Assembly (NCBI RefSeq): GCF_030767025.1
Contig: NZ_JASITE010000020.1
Coordinates: 53,057-117,056, forward strand
DNA: 64,000 nt
From: Nocardia sp. CC227C
GTDB lineage: Bacteria; Actinomycetota; Actinomycetes; Mycobacteriales; Mycobacteriaceae
Direction of reading: 5' to 3'
Shown piece after piece: positions 15,853 through 23,199 of the stretch (position 1 is its first letter; the number at the start of each line of letters is the position of its first letter). The translations under genes and the position numbers were made by a program. Under the pieces are notes generated by a model. The model had not been told where the DNA came from. It made no database searches and saw nothing but the letters and a program-made list of their open reading frames with translations.

Positions 15853-16867
15853 AGCCCTGGCCCGCCGCATCACCCGATGCCACCCACAAACCGCTGCCAT
15901 CGCCCAGATCGGCCGTCGCGTCGCCGACGAACTGCTCAACCTCGGAGCGATGGTCCCCGCCGACGACTGGCTGATCATCGGCGGATCATTGGCCCGCGGC
16001 GAACCGACCTTCGTCCGCCACGGCGACGACCTGATCCTCGCCAGCGACATCGACTGCATGTATGTGCACTACGGCGATGAACCATCGATGCCCGTCGCCG
16101 ACCTCGTCACCGTCGCCGAGAAGACATTCCCGCACGTCGACATGATGACCATGCCGGTCGCCGACTATCGCGCACTGGGCACACTGCTCGGATTCGACGT
16201 GAAGAACATCGGCCTGTCCATCACCGACCGCGGGCTCCCTTCACACGACACCGTCCATCTCGACATGCCCCGCGACGCCTACGAAAACCTCCTCTACTAC
16301 ACGCAAGCGTGGTTCTGGTCACGATGCACGGGCCGCTGGCTCACCGCCCCTGATGCCGACTTCCACCACACCGTCAGCCGATTGTGCGTGAAAGTCCTGC
16401 GGTCGACGGCCATGCTCGACGGCGCCTACTGCCACCACGACCTGCACACGATGCCGCCGAGCGTGGCCGACCGAATGCGCACCGAACTCGCCTGGCGCGC
16501 CAACCCCGCCAAACCGCCCATGAACCCCGGCCGGTTCTGGACCTACCTCGCCGATGCCTTCGACCGGTTCGACACCGCCTACGGCTGCGTCCACGCCGAC
16601 GCCGTCACCGGCACCCGCTACTCACGCAGCCTCCACGGACACATCGTCGCCGGCCACCACCAACGCGTGCACCGACTCGCCCGGCACCTCGCCTACACGT
16701 GGCTGGCCTCACCCGACCCCCAGCAGTTGGCTAATGTCATGCGCCAAGTGTGGGACTCTGTCACCGGCTGGACCGGAACCACTCCGCGCGAGGGACCGGA
16801 AGACTACTTCGCGGCCCACCAGCGTGAAATCCACAACCATCTACTCGAGATGAAAGTGCGCACATGA
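15836..16867 (+). CDS. Nucleotidyltransferase-domain protein
   Basis: 343 residues. The N-terminal 110 carry the polymerase-beta nucleotidyltransferase signature: WLIIGGSLARGEPTF followed by LASDIDCMYVHYGDE, where GGS and DID would bind nucleotide and two metals. The following region is helical and His/Tyr/Trp-rich (LLYYTQAWFWSRCTGRWLT, AMLDGAYCHHDLHTMPP) and is not recognised. The enzyme would transfer a nucleotidyl group to a small molecule or protein. It is coupled at both ends (17-base overlap with the ThiC-like gene, four bases with galE), so its acceptor may be the ThiC-like product or a sugar phosphate; that is inference. Confidence 0.78.
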   Translation: MPVNNEALARRITRCHPQTAAIAQIGRRVADELLNLGAMVPADDWLIIGGSLARGEPTFVRHGDDLILASDIDCMYVHYGDEPSMPVADLVTVAEKTFPHVDMMTMPVADYRALGTLLGFDVKNIGLSITDRGLPSHDTVHLDMPRDAYENLLYYTQAWFWSRCTGRWLTAPDADFHHTVSRLCVKVLRSTAMLDGAYCHHDLHTMPPSVADRMRTELAWRANPAKPPMNPGRFWTYLADAFDRFDTAYGCVHADAVTGTRYSRSLHGHIVAGHHQRVHRLARHLAYTWLASPDPQQLANVMRQVWDSVTGWTGTTPREGPEDYFAAHQREIHNHLLEMKVRT

Positions 16868-17850
16868 AACTGCTGGCTACCGGGGGTGCAGGCTACGTCG
16901 GCGCGACCGTGACACGACTGCTGCTCGACGCCGGACACCAGGTCACCGTGGTCGATGACCTCTCCCGCAACGACGCCACCCAAATCCCCACAGGTGCCGA
17001 CTTCGTGCAGCTGCGAGTCCACGACATCGCGCAAGTCCTCACCCCCGGTGCCGGCTACGACGCCGTCCTCCACTTCGCCGGACTCATCGCCGCCGGTGAA
17101 TCCATGGCACACCCAGAATGGCACTGGGACAACAACACCCGCGCCTCCCTCGCTCTCCTCGACGCGATGAGCGAGGCAGGCGTCGACAAACTCGTGTTCT
17201 CCTCCACCGCCGCCGTCTACGGAGAACCCACCGAACTCCCACTCACCGAGACAGCACCCACCGATCCGGTCAACACCTACGGCGACACCAAACTCGCCAT
17301 CGACCGCGCCATCACCTCTTTCACCCGCGCCACCAACCTCGGTGCCATCAGCTTGCGCTACTTCAACGTCGCAGGCGCCCACCACTGCGCGGACGGCACT
17401 TGGATCGGCGAACGCCACACCCCCGAAACCCACATCATCCCGCTCGCATTGGCCGCGGCAGCCGATGGTCGCAAATTCCAACTGTTCGGCGACGACTACC
17501 CCACCGCCGACGGCACCTGCATCCGCGACTACATCCACATCACCGACCTCGCCCACGCCCACCTGCTCGCACTCGACGCCGTCACAGCCAGTGAGCATCA
17601 GATCTTCAATCTGGGCAACGGAGTCGGGTTCTCCAACCTCCAGGTCATCGACGCCATCCGCGAGGTCACCGGTCTTCCCCTCGACCTGGAGATCGCGCCC
17701 CGCAGATCTGGCGACCCCGCCACATTGTTCGCGTCATCAGCTCGCGCACAGGATGTGCTCGGCTGGCAGCCGGAGAAGCCCGATATCCGCGATATCGTCG
17801 CCGACGCGTGGGCGTTCCACCAAGTTCAGTCCACATCGAATCGGGACTGA
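16864..17850 (+). CDS. galE: UDP-glucose 4-epimerase-like NAD-dependent epimerase
   Basis: 328-residue extended SDR. The Rossmann start GGAGYVGATVTRLLLDAGH, acidic VVDDL, HFAGLIAAGES, SSTAAVYGEPTE and the catalytic pair Tyr139/Lys143 (NTYGDTKLAID) are complete. The substrate half shows LRYFNVAGAHHCADGTWIGE, HIIPLALAAA and TCIRDYIHITDLAHAHLLAL, all typical of GalE. Starts with ATG in an ATGA overlap, last gene of the operon. Expected to interconvert UDP-glucose/UDP-galactose or a related NDP-sugar, supplying a sugar to the pathway and perhaps to the nearby GT2 enzyme. The exact sugar cannot be read. Confidence 0.88.
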   Translation: MKLLATGGAGYVGATVTRLLLDAGHQVTVVDDLSRNDATQIPTGADFVQLRVHDIAQVLTPGAGYDAVLHFAGLIAAGESMAHPEWHWDNNTRASLALLDAMSEAGVDKLVFSSTAAVYGEPTELPLTETAPTDPVNTYGDTKLAIDRAITSFTRATNLGAISLRYFNVAGAHHCADGTWIGERHTPETHIIPLALAAAADGRKFQLFGDDYPTADGTCIRDYIHITDLAHAHLLALDAVTASEHQIFNLGNGVGFSNLQVIDAIREVTGLPLDLEIAPRRSGDPATLFASSARAQDVLGWQPEKPDIRDIVADAWAFHQVQSTSNRD

Positions 17851-17908
17851 CTTTCTGTGCCAACCTGACGCTGCGACCGGCGAAAATCGACCTTCGGCCC
17901 TCCTCAAC
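17847..17908. repeat. 62-bp imperfect direct repeat, copy A (left of the glycosyltransferase)
   Basis: Starts CTGACTTT and ends with ATCGACCTTCGGCCCTCC plus a short tail. It aligns without gaps to 19043-19104, 46 of 62 positions identical. Read on the minus strand both copies encode EGRRSI-x-AG, so they may derive from the end of a duplicated coding sequence. They bracket the glycosyltransferase gene. Confidence 0.6.
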
Positions 17909-17942
17909 GGCTTGCACGGTCGGCTACGTTGCGCGAAAGCCA

Positions 17943-17988
17943 CCTCTGGTTCCTCGTTCCGCCGACCGTGAACTGACGCAAAACCCGG
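17943..17988. repeat. 46-bp direct repeat, right copy
   Basis: Identical to 11075-11120. It lies about 90 bases after the galE stop, in non-coding sequence, marking the right edge of the segment that contains the XRE regulator and the ThiC-like operon. Confidence 0.85.
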
Positions 17989-18093
17989 GATACCGAGGCA
18001 CTGCCGTGGACATCGGCGTTTACGGCCGGTCGGGCCGGGTACCCAACTCCTCGACGACCTGCGCGCTGGTATCGGATTGGACGAGCAACCGTC

Positions 18094-18981
18094 CTAGCCG
18101 CGTCCCAGGCGCTGAACGACCGCAGTCCGCGCCACCGCCAGCACACCGCGAACGATCAAGCCGACTGCCACCAGCGGAGCGAACACCAGCCACGGTGACC
18201 CCTGGTGGTAGTCGCAGTAGAAGCGCAGGGCGCTGCGATGGTGACTGCGTACCTTCCGGAACGGTGCGCTACGCATGCTCCCGCCCTCACGGTGGCGGAT
18301 TTCCACACTCGGATCGAGAACGACCCGCCAGTCGGCGCGGTGCATGTCCAGCGCCATCTTCGTTTCCTCGAAGTAGAGGAAATAGCGGTCATCGAAACCG
18401 CCCACCGCGTCGAACGCCTCCCGGCGAAAGAGCATGCAGCAGCCCGAGATCCAGTCCACATCACTGATTACGGTCACAGGCTCACCGAAGTAGCGCCGCG
18501 TGGCAGGGTTGTCGGGCCACACCCCGCCGAGGAGCGCGTGAGCGATACCGACCAGCAATGACGGAAAGCGGCGCCCACTCGGATACGGGGTTCCGTCCAA
18601 TCGCGCGATACGCGGTCCGATCATGCCGATGCGATCGTCAGCCTTGGCAGTCTCGACCAGTGCGGCGATCGACCCGGGAGCGAGTTTCGTGTCGGGGTTC
18701 GCGACGAGAATCCACTCCGCGGTCGTGACGGCAGCGCCCTGGTTGATGGCTGCGGCTAAGCCGACGTTGCGGCTGTTGCGAATCACCGTGCCGCCGAACT
18801 TCTCGACGAGATCAGCGCTGTTGTCGCTGGAGACGTTGTCGACGCCGATGATGTCCAGCTCATAGGGGGTGACAGCGGCGTTGATGGTATCCAGGAAGGG
18901 CGGCAGGTCTTCTGCGCTCTGGTAGGTGACGAGGATCAGGCCGACGGTCTTGTCGTCGCGGCGAGGCATGACGGGGAACAT
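18094..18981 (-). CDS. GT2 family glycosyltransferase, rhamnosyltransferase (WbbL)-like
   Basis: 295 residues from ATG 18981; ATG 18969 is an alternative and neither has a clear ribosome-binding site. GT-A fold landmarks: GLILVTYQSAEDLPPFLDTI, IIGVDNVSSDNSADLV, RNVGLAAAINQGA, ILVANPDTKLAPGS (metal-binding region), DVDWISGCCMLFRREAFDAV and FLYFEETKMALDMHRADW. The tail ends in a hydrophobic segment (FAPLVAVGLIVRGVLAVART), probably a membrane anchor. It would add a sugar from an NDP-donor to a cell-wall or natural-product acceptor. Convergent with the galE operon and flanked by 62-bp repeats. Confidence 0.82.
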   Translation of the reverse strand: MFPVMPRRDDKTVGLILVTYQSAEDLPPFLDTINAAVTPYELDIIGVDNVSSDNSADLVEKFGGTVIRNSRNVGLAAAINQGAAVTTAEWILVANPDTKLAPGSIAALVETAKADDRIGMIGPRIARLDGTPYPSGRRFPSLLVGIAHALLGGVWPDNPATRRYFGEPVTVISDVDWISGCCMLFRREAFDAVGGFDDRYFLYFEETKMALDMHRADWRVVLDPSVEIRHREGGSMRSAPFRKVRSHHRSALRFYCDYHQGSPWLVFAPLVAVGLIVRGVLAVARTAVVQRLGRG

Positions 18982-19042
18982 ATCAGCCGGACGCGTTCCG
19001 CTATACCGGAACTCCCCACGCCCTCTGACATCAGCGTCGGCT

Positions 19043-19104
19043 CTGACTTTCCGTGCAATCTCCGCGGCCTGACCAGCAGGAATCGACCTTCGGCCCTCCG
19101 CAAC
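19043..19104. repeat. 62-bp imperfect direct repeat, copy B (right of the glycosyltransferase)
   Basis: Same orientation as 17847-17908, 46 of 62 bases identical, with a fully conserved core ATCGACCTTCGGCCCTCC. It lies just upstream of the glycosyltransferase start and just before the tRNA-like array. Confidence 0.6.
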
Positions 19105-19255
19105 ACGTCTCGCCCGGGTTACGGAAGTGGACCCGGCAGCCATCCGGACGGTTGGCGAACCAGGTTTCGTGTATCCGCACGTCGGAAAATCAGTTGCGGC
19201 GCTTCAGTGCTCCTGCGAATCTAGTTGCACCGCAAGCCGAAACGGCGGCGGTGAT

Positions 19256-19341
19256 GGAAGGTTCCGGCCAGTGGAGGCCAGCCGGTTTCGAAAGCCGGAG
19301 GCGGGCATCGAGTCCCGGGGGTTCGGTTCTCTCCGCCTGTG
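19256..19341 (+). tRNA. tRNA-Ser(CGA)-like sequence, probably decayed
   Basis: A class II layout is visible. A D-arm (GGCC/GGCC) is followed by a 5-bp anticodon stem CCGGT/GCCGG with loop TTCGAAA (anticodon CGA). A long variable arm (CGGG/CCCG) and a T-arm (GGGGG, loop TTCGGTT, CTCTC with wobbles) follow. The acceptor ends (GGAAGGT and CGCCTGT) do not pair, so it is probably not functional. Confidence 0.35.
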
Positions 19342-19402
19342 CGAGCGCAGTCCGGCGCATGTCGGCTGCGTCGTTGCGGTGTCGATCGTTCGGCCGGACC
19401 AT

Positions 19403-19478
19403 GGCGTAGTTGCTCTGTCGGTATGGGCAGCCTGACTTTCAATCAGGACCCTCGTCGGTTCGACTCCGATCTACGTCA
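19403..19478 (+). tRNA. tRNA-Glu(TTC)-like gene
   Basis: Acceptor GGCGTAG pairs with CTACGTC (one wobble). D-stem GCTC/GGGC; anticodon stem CCTGA/TCAGG with loop CTTTCAA (anticodon TTC); T-arm GTCGG/CCGAT with loop TTCGACT; discriminator A; CCA not encoded. It has two bases rather than one between D- and anticodon stems, so it is slightly irregular, as in mobile-element tRNA arrays. Confidence 0.6.
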
Positions 19479-19483
19479 CCGAT

Positions 19484-19556
19484 GACTTCGTGCTGTGCTG
19501 GTTCGGCACCCTGACTCTCACTCAGGGCGACGTGGGTTCGATTCCCACCGAGGTCA
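19484..19556 (+). tRNA. tRNA-Glu(CTC)-like gene
   Basis: Acceptor GACTTCG pairs with CGAGGTC (one wobble). Anticodon stem CCTGA/TCAGG with loop CTCTCAC (anticodon CTC); T-arm GTGGG/CCCAC with loop TTCGATT; discriminator A. The D-stem is shifted by one base. Five bases separate it from the preceding tRNA, an array-like spacing. Confidence 0.62.
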
Positions 19557-19560
19557 CGAA

Positions 19561-19645
19561 GCCTCCGTAGCTCAGTGGGCAGCAGCAGCCGCCTTCCCGC
19601 ACGTGATCGGGCGCGAAACCGGGTTCAAGACCCGTCGATCACGGC
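19561..19645 (+). tRNA. Degenerate tRNA-like sequence at the end of the array
   Basis: Starts GCCTCCGTAGCTCAGTGGG like a tRNA 5' half, four bases after the previous tRNA. The 3' part is GTGATCG, a short interval, a T-arm (loop TTCAAGA) and CGATCAC, as if two tRNAs were joined by deletion. No full cloverleaf can be drawn. Confidence 0.25.
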
Positions 19646-20063
19646 GTGAGCACCCCGGCGGAGGCGCCGCTGCGTCCTCTCGATCAGCGTAACCACCAGG
19701 TCAGCGAGTCCTAGAGCGCCTTCCGCGTCGTCCGCGGGCCGCTGTACCTGCGCGACCGGACCGACTTCGTCGAGCACGATACCGTCCCGGGCCAGCACGA
19801 ACGCCAACGCCAGCAATGCCGATCGGGCGTTGCCGTCGGCGAATGGATGGAAGAAGCAGACATCCAGATAGACGCGGGCAGCGCGCGCCGCGGCCGCCGA
19901 CCTCATGCGCCCAGTCGGTCAGATGCCGATCACCGGGGCTCCCCGAAGGTCGTGGCGGCACTACGGAAGCCGGCGGCAGCTGTCTCACGACTTCGGGAAC
20001 GGAGTCCACGTCGAACCGATAGCGGCTCAGGTCCACGTCGTCCCATGTCAGCGCATATGGCAT
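19625..20063 (-). pseudogene. Fic/DOC family protein, frameshifted
   Basis: Fic enzymes transfer AMP or another phosphate-containing group to target proteins. The core motif HPFADGNARSALLALAFVLA is intact apart from NAR, where the consensus is NGR or NKR. However, the upstream part (MPYALTWDDVDLSRYRFDVD, GDRHLTDWAHEV) lies in a different frame, and the switch falls near 19880-19905. Joining the frames gives one continuous Fic C-domain of about 145 residues without the usual N-terminal region. So this is a truncated, frameshifted gene or a sequencing error in a short one. The stop overlaps the tRNA-like remnant. Confidence 0.6.
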
Positions 20064-20225
20064 CAAGCCGTAATCCACACCGCGAGCATGGCACGCCGAG
20101 TCAGCTGACGCCAACGAGTTCCCAACTGCCCCAACAACGATGGCGCATCCGCCTACTTCCGGGGTCCGGCACGAGCCGGAAATCGCGCAGTGCACTCGTA
20201 TCGGGTGTCCCGAGGTCAGCCTCGG

Positions 20226-20441
20226 TCAACCGCCCGGTAGGTCTTGATCGCGGTCGGCGGTGAACAAGAAGACGACCGAACCGACGGCGAAGACGGCACC
20301 GGCAACGGCGACCGTCAGAGCGACCGGAGCTCCGTCCTGCTGGCGCTGCACGGTGGCGAGTTCGTCTTGGTGGGTCGTGGTGGTGCCGGAGTTCGGGGAG
20401 ACGCAGGTGTCGCCCGGCGACATCACTTGGTCGTCGCACAT
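20226..20441 (-). CDS. Small single-span membrane protein
   Basis: 71 residues. The N-terminus MCDDQVMSPGDTCV is polar, with two cysteines; a Gln/Thr-rich helix follows. One hydrophobic segment (ALTVAVAGAVFAVGSVVFLF) is then followed by an acidic tail. This plan, a CDxxxMxPGDxC start with a C-terminal membrane span, recurs in short actinobacterial proteins as far as I remember, but no function is known. No strong ribosome-binding site is seen. The start is set by this N-terminal pattern. Confidence 0.5.
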   Translation of the reverse strand: MCDDQVMSPGDTCVSPNSGTTTTHQDELATVQRQQDGAPVALTVAVAGAVFAVGSVVFLFTADRDQDLPGG

Positions 20442-20501
20442 GGCGCGGCCGGCTCGGCGAACGCGCGTTGCGGAACGGTCACTCTCCCCATTTCGGGTTG
20501 G

Positions 20502-21374
20502 TCATGCCCAGCCGCCGGCGTGCAGGAGGAGGTGGCCGCGCACGGCGGTAATGGCGGGGTGCGCGGGACCGTTGCGGGTGGCGATGAACAGCGTGTTGAT
20601 GGGCGGGATGTCCGGGTGGTGGAGTTGGTGGAGTCGGCCGTCCGCGAGTTCGCCGGCGCACAGGTAGGTGGGTAGCACGGTGATGCCCGCGCCGGCGGTG
20701 ACGGCGGCGAGCACGCCGCGGAGGTCGGGGACGACGACGGCGGGCGTGCGGGTGAGTCGGGTGTCGAAAACGGTGTGCCAGTAGCGGCGCAGGATCGGCA
20801 GGTTCTCGGCGTAGGCGATCAGGGGTGCGTGGTCGATGTCGCCGAAGGTCCAGGAGGGGGCGGCGACGAGGGCGAATTCCTCATCGGTGAGTGCGTCGAC
20901 GGACAGGCCGCGGCGGCGGGGGCGCAGGGTGGAGACGACCAGGTCCAGCCCGCCCGAGGACAGATCGGCCAACAGCTGGTCGGGTAGTCCCAGGGTGATT
21001 CGCAGCCGCAAGCCCTCCGTGACCAGTCCTGCCAGCGAGGGCAGCACGCGGGTGCAGACCAGTTCGGCGGGGCCACCGAGATGGACTGTGTGACCGAAGG
21101 TTTCACCGGGGCCGTGCAGTTCGTGGAGGACCGCTTGGGCGAGGTCGTCCAGGGCCGGGCCGATGCGCGCCGCGAGGTGGTCGGCGGCGGGAGTGGGTGT
21201 CATGCCGCGGGCGATGCGCTGGAACAGGGGCCGCTCCAGCTCGGCCTCGAGCGACTTGATGTGTGCGGTGACGGTGGGTTGGGCCAGGCCGAGCTGATCG
21301 GCGGCGGCGGAAACCGAACCGGCCCGGTAGACGGTGAGGAAGCTTCGGAACAGGTCGAGGGAGGCACCGCTCAT
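20502..21374 (-). CDS. LysR family transcriptional regulator
   Basis: 290 residues; ATG 21374 follows GAGG by five bases. N-terminal winged helix: LDLFRSFLTVYRAGSVSAAA, DQLGLAQPTVTAHIKSLEAE, LERPLFQRIARG. The C-terminal effector domain follows (GGPAELVCTRVLPSLAGLVT, GLDLVVSTLRPRRRGLSVDA, GAGITVLPTYLCAGEL). It is divergent from a DJ-1/PfpI gene, with a CTAT-N9-ATAG dyad between them, so it probably controls that gene and itself. The inducer cannot be told. Confidence 0.9.
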   Translation of the reverse strand: MSGASLDLFRSFLTVYRAGSVSAAADQLGLAQPTVTAHIKSLEAELERPLFQRIARGMTPTPAADHLAARIGPALDDLAQAVLHELHGPGETFGHTVHLGGPAELVCTRVLPSLAGLVTEGLRLRITLGLPDQLLADLSSGGLDLVVSTLRPRRRGLSVDALTDEEFALVAAPSWTFGDIDHAPLIAYAENLPILRRYWHTVFDTRLTRTPAVVVPDLRGVLAAVTAGAGITVLPTYLCAGELADGRLHQLHHPDIPPINTLFIATRNGPAHPAITAVRGHLLLHAGGWA

Positions 21375-21418
21375 GACTGCCTCATGTATCAGAATTTCGA
21401 TATGGAAAGCAAGATTCA

Positions 21419-21435
21419 CTATTGGTTTCCGATAG
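21419..21435. promoter_or_regulatory. CTAT-N9-ATAG dyad, candidate LysR site
   Basis: Lies in the divergent region between lysR and the PfpI-like gene and has the interrupted T-N11-A type symmetry typical of LysR sites. A second weak dyad, TATC-N8-GATA, is at 21385-21400. Confidence 0.4.
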
Positions 21436-21511
21436 GTATGGGCGGGCAGTATCGATCGCGTCGCAGCGCAAGGGGTTGCGGCAGCAGTTCGAGACAAGGA
21501 GATCGACCGTC

Positions 21512-22186
21512 ATGTCCAAGCGCATCCTCATCGCCCTGACCAGCCATGCGGCCCTGGGTGATACGGGCCGTTCGACCGGCTTCCACGTCGGCGAGGCCGC
21601 GGTCCCGTGGGAGGTGTTCACCGCCGCCGGATACACGGTGGATCTAGTCAGCGTCGCCGGTGGCAATCCGCCGCGCGACGGTACGGATCCCACCGACCCG
21701 GCGCAGCGCCGGTTCCTCACCGACACGGATATCGCCGCCCAGCTGGCGAACACCCCCACCCCGGATGCGGTGGACAGCGGCAGGTACGAGGCAGTCCTGT
21801 TCGCCGGTGGGCACGGGACCATGTGGGACTTCCCGGACAACCCCGCGCTGGCACGATTGGCGCGGGAGATCTACGAACGCGGCGGTGTGGTGGGTGCGGT
21901 CTGCCACGGACCGGCCGCCCTGGTCGGCGCCACGCTGTCGGATGGGTCGTACCTGGTAGCGGGCAAAAAGATCGCCGCGTTCACCAACGACGAGGAGGCC
22001 GCGGTCGGGCTGAGCGGGGTGGTGCCGTTCCTGCTGGCCGATCGCCTCACCGCCCAGGGCGCCACCCATCTCCCCGCCGAGAACTTCACCGCCCGGGTGG
22101 TCACCGACGATCGACTGGTGACCGGACAGAACCCGGCCTCGGCGCAGGGTGTCGCCGAAGCGATGCTGGATGTCCTCGCGCGATGA
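21512..22186 (+). CDS. DJ-1/PfpI (Hsp31-like) class I glutamine amidotransferase-fold protein
   Basis: 224 residues; ATG 21512 follows AAGGAG. The nucleophile elbow GGVVGAVCHGPAALVGA (Cys131, His132), Glu28 in FHVGEAAVPW and AVLFAGGHGTMWDFPDN form the expected triad region. The arrangement and length match Hsp31-type proteins (glyoxalase III or protein deglycase, stress chaperone) rather than true amidotransferases. Divergent lysR suggests inducible expression, perhaps by reactive carbonyls; that is inference. Confidence 0.88.
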   Translation: MSKRILIALTSHAALGDTGRSTGFHVGEAAVPWEVFTAAGYTVDLVSVAGGNPPRDGTDPTDPAQRRFLTDTDIAAQLANTPTPDAVDSGRYEAVLFAGGHGTMWDFPDNPALARLAREIYERGGVVGAVCHGPAALVGATLSDGSYLVAGKKIAAFTNDEEAAVGLSGVVPFLLADRLTAQGATHLPAENFTARVVTDDRLVTGQNPASAQGVAEAMLDVLAR

Positions 22187-22342
22187 GACCACCGGGCGCG
22201 CGGCGGAACACAGCGGGCCGGCAGGAGGCCCCGTCGGCGGACTCGACGACGCCGGGCGCGCGCAGGCGACCAGGCCGGGGCCGGTAGCGTAGGGCGCGAA
22301 AGTTCGCTCACGGCACGACGACTCCCCGGGAGGGCACCGCTC

Positions 22343-22993
22343 ATGACTCAGGACACCGCGCAGGACATCGCCTCGTTCGGTGGTTCGACACTGCAGGGGT
22401 ACCTGGATCAGCTCGCCGCCAAGGTGCCCGCGCCCGGCGGTGGCGCTGTCGCGGCGCTGCATGCCGCGCAGGGGGCGGCGCTGGTGGCCATGGTGGCGCG
22501 GTACACGACCCGGGCGAAGGATGCCGAGCACCGGCCCGTCGTGGACCGGATCATCGGGGCCGCCGACTCCGCTCGGGTGCGTGCGCTGGAGCTGGCCGAT
22601 GCCGACGCCGAGGCGTTCACCGCCGTCGGCAACGCCTACAAGCTGCCCAAGGACACCGAGGAGGAGCAGGCCGCGCGGACCGAGGCGATCACCGCGGCAC
22701 TGCTGGGTGCGGCGCGGGTGCCCGCGGATGTGGTCGCGGTCGCGGACGAGATCATCTCCCTCGCCGCCGAGCTGCTGCCCATCGGCAATCCCAATGTGGT
22801 CACCGATATCGGTGCGGCCGCCGACTGCGCGCGGGCGGCCGCCGCCACCTCGCAGCTGAACATCGCCATCAATGTCGCCTCGCTGGGGGCGGGCGCGGGC
22901 AGCGAGTTCGAGCCGGTGCTCACGCAGATCGACGAGCTCACCGCTCGCGCCGACGCCGTGCACGACGACGTGGTCGCGGCCATTACCACATAG
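22343..22993 (+). CDS. Cyclodeaminase/cyclohydrolase family protein (FTCD-C/FchA-like)
   Basis: 216 residues with GGGAGGG upstream. All-helical family: LQGYLDQLAAKVPAPGGGAV, AALHAAQGAALVAMVARYT, ADAEAFTAVGNAYKLPKDTE and IGNPNVVTDIGAAADCARAA. Members cyclise formimino- or methenyl-tetrahydrofolate. FolD lies 1 kb away and metF is also in the window, which agrees with one-carbon folate metabolism, but they are not in one operon. Methenyl-THF cyclohydrolase is the likelier activity since no histidine-degradation genes are visible. Confidence 0.85.
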   Translation: MTQDTAQDIASFGGSTLQGYLDQLAAKVPAPGGGAVAALHAAQGAALVAMVARYTTRAKDAEHRPVVDRIIGAADSARVRALELADADAEAFTAVGNAYKLPKDTEEEQAARTEAITAALLGAARVPADVVAVADEIISLAAELLPIGNPNVVTDIGAAADCARAAAATSQLNIAINVASLGAGAGSEFEPVLTQIDELTARADAVHDDVVAAITT

Positions 22994-23045
22994 TCTCGAA
23001 CATCCGTTCGTCGATACGGCCCGCGACCAGCGGCCACTCCTTTTC

Positions 23046-23079
23046 ATCGCCCGGCGGTGCGCTAGTACCGCCGGGCGAT
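23046..23079 (+). terminator. 13-bp GC hairpin after the cyclodeaminase-like gene
   Basis: ATCGCCCGGCGGT pairs perfectly with ACCGCCGGGCGAT around an 8-base loop, 53 bases past the stop. No U-run follows, as is common in high-GC actinobacteria. Confidence 0.65.
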
Positions 23080-23199
23080 CGCGTTAGAACACCACGCCGC
23101 CGGGTAGGTCACGAACAGAGAACTTTTCTCGCTGGTCTTGATCATGAAGCCATAGGCTGGTGATCCGAGAGCACACCATCCTCGAAAGGGGTGGAACCC

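Noticed and set aside
11075..17988. Insertion sequence or transposon bounded by the 46-bp repeats
   Set aside because: The repeats are direct, not terminal inverted repeats, and no transposase or integrase is encoded.
19561..19664. Selenocysteine or class II tRNA using GCCTCCG...CGGAGGC as acceptor
   Set aside because: The T-arm lies far inside and no anticodon arm fits; the distant complement is probably chance.
21512..22186. Glutamine amidotransferase of a biosynthetic pathway
   Set aside because: The elbow and length match DJ-1/Hsp31-type proteins and no partner synthase is adjacent.
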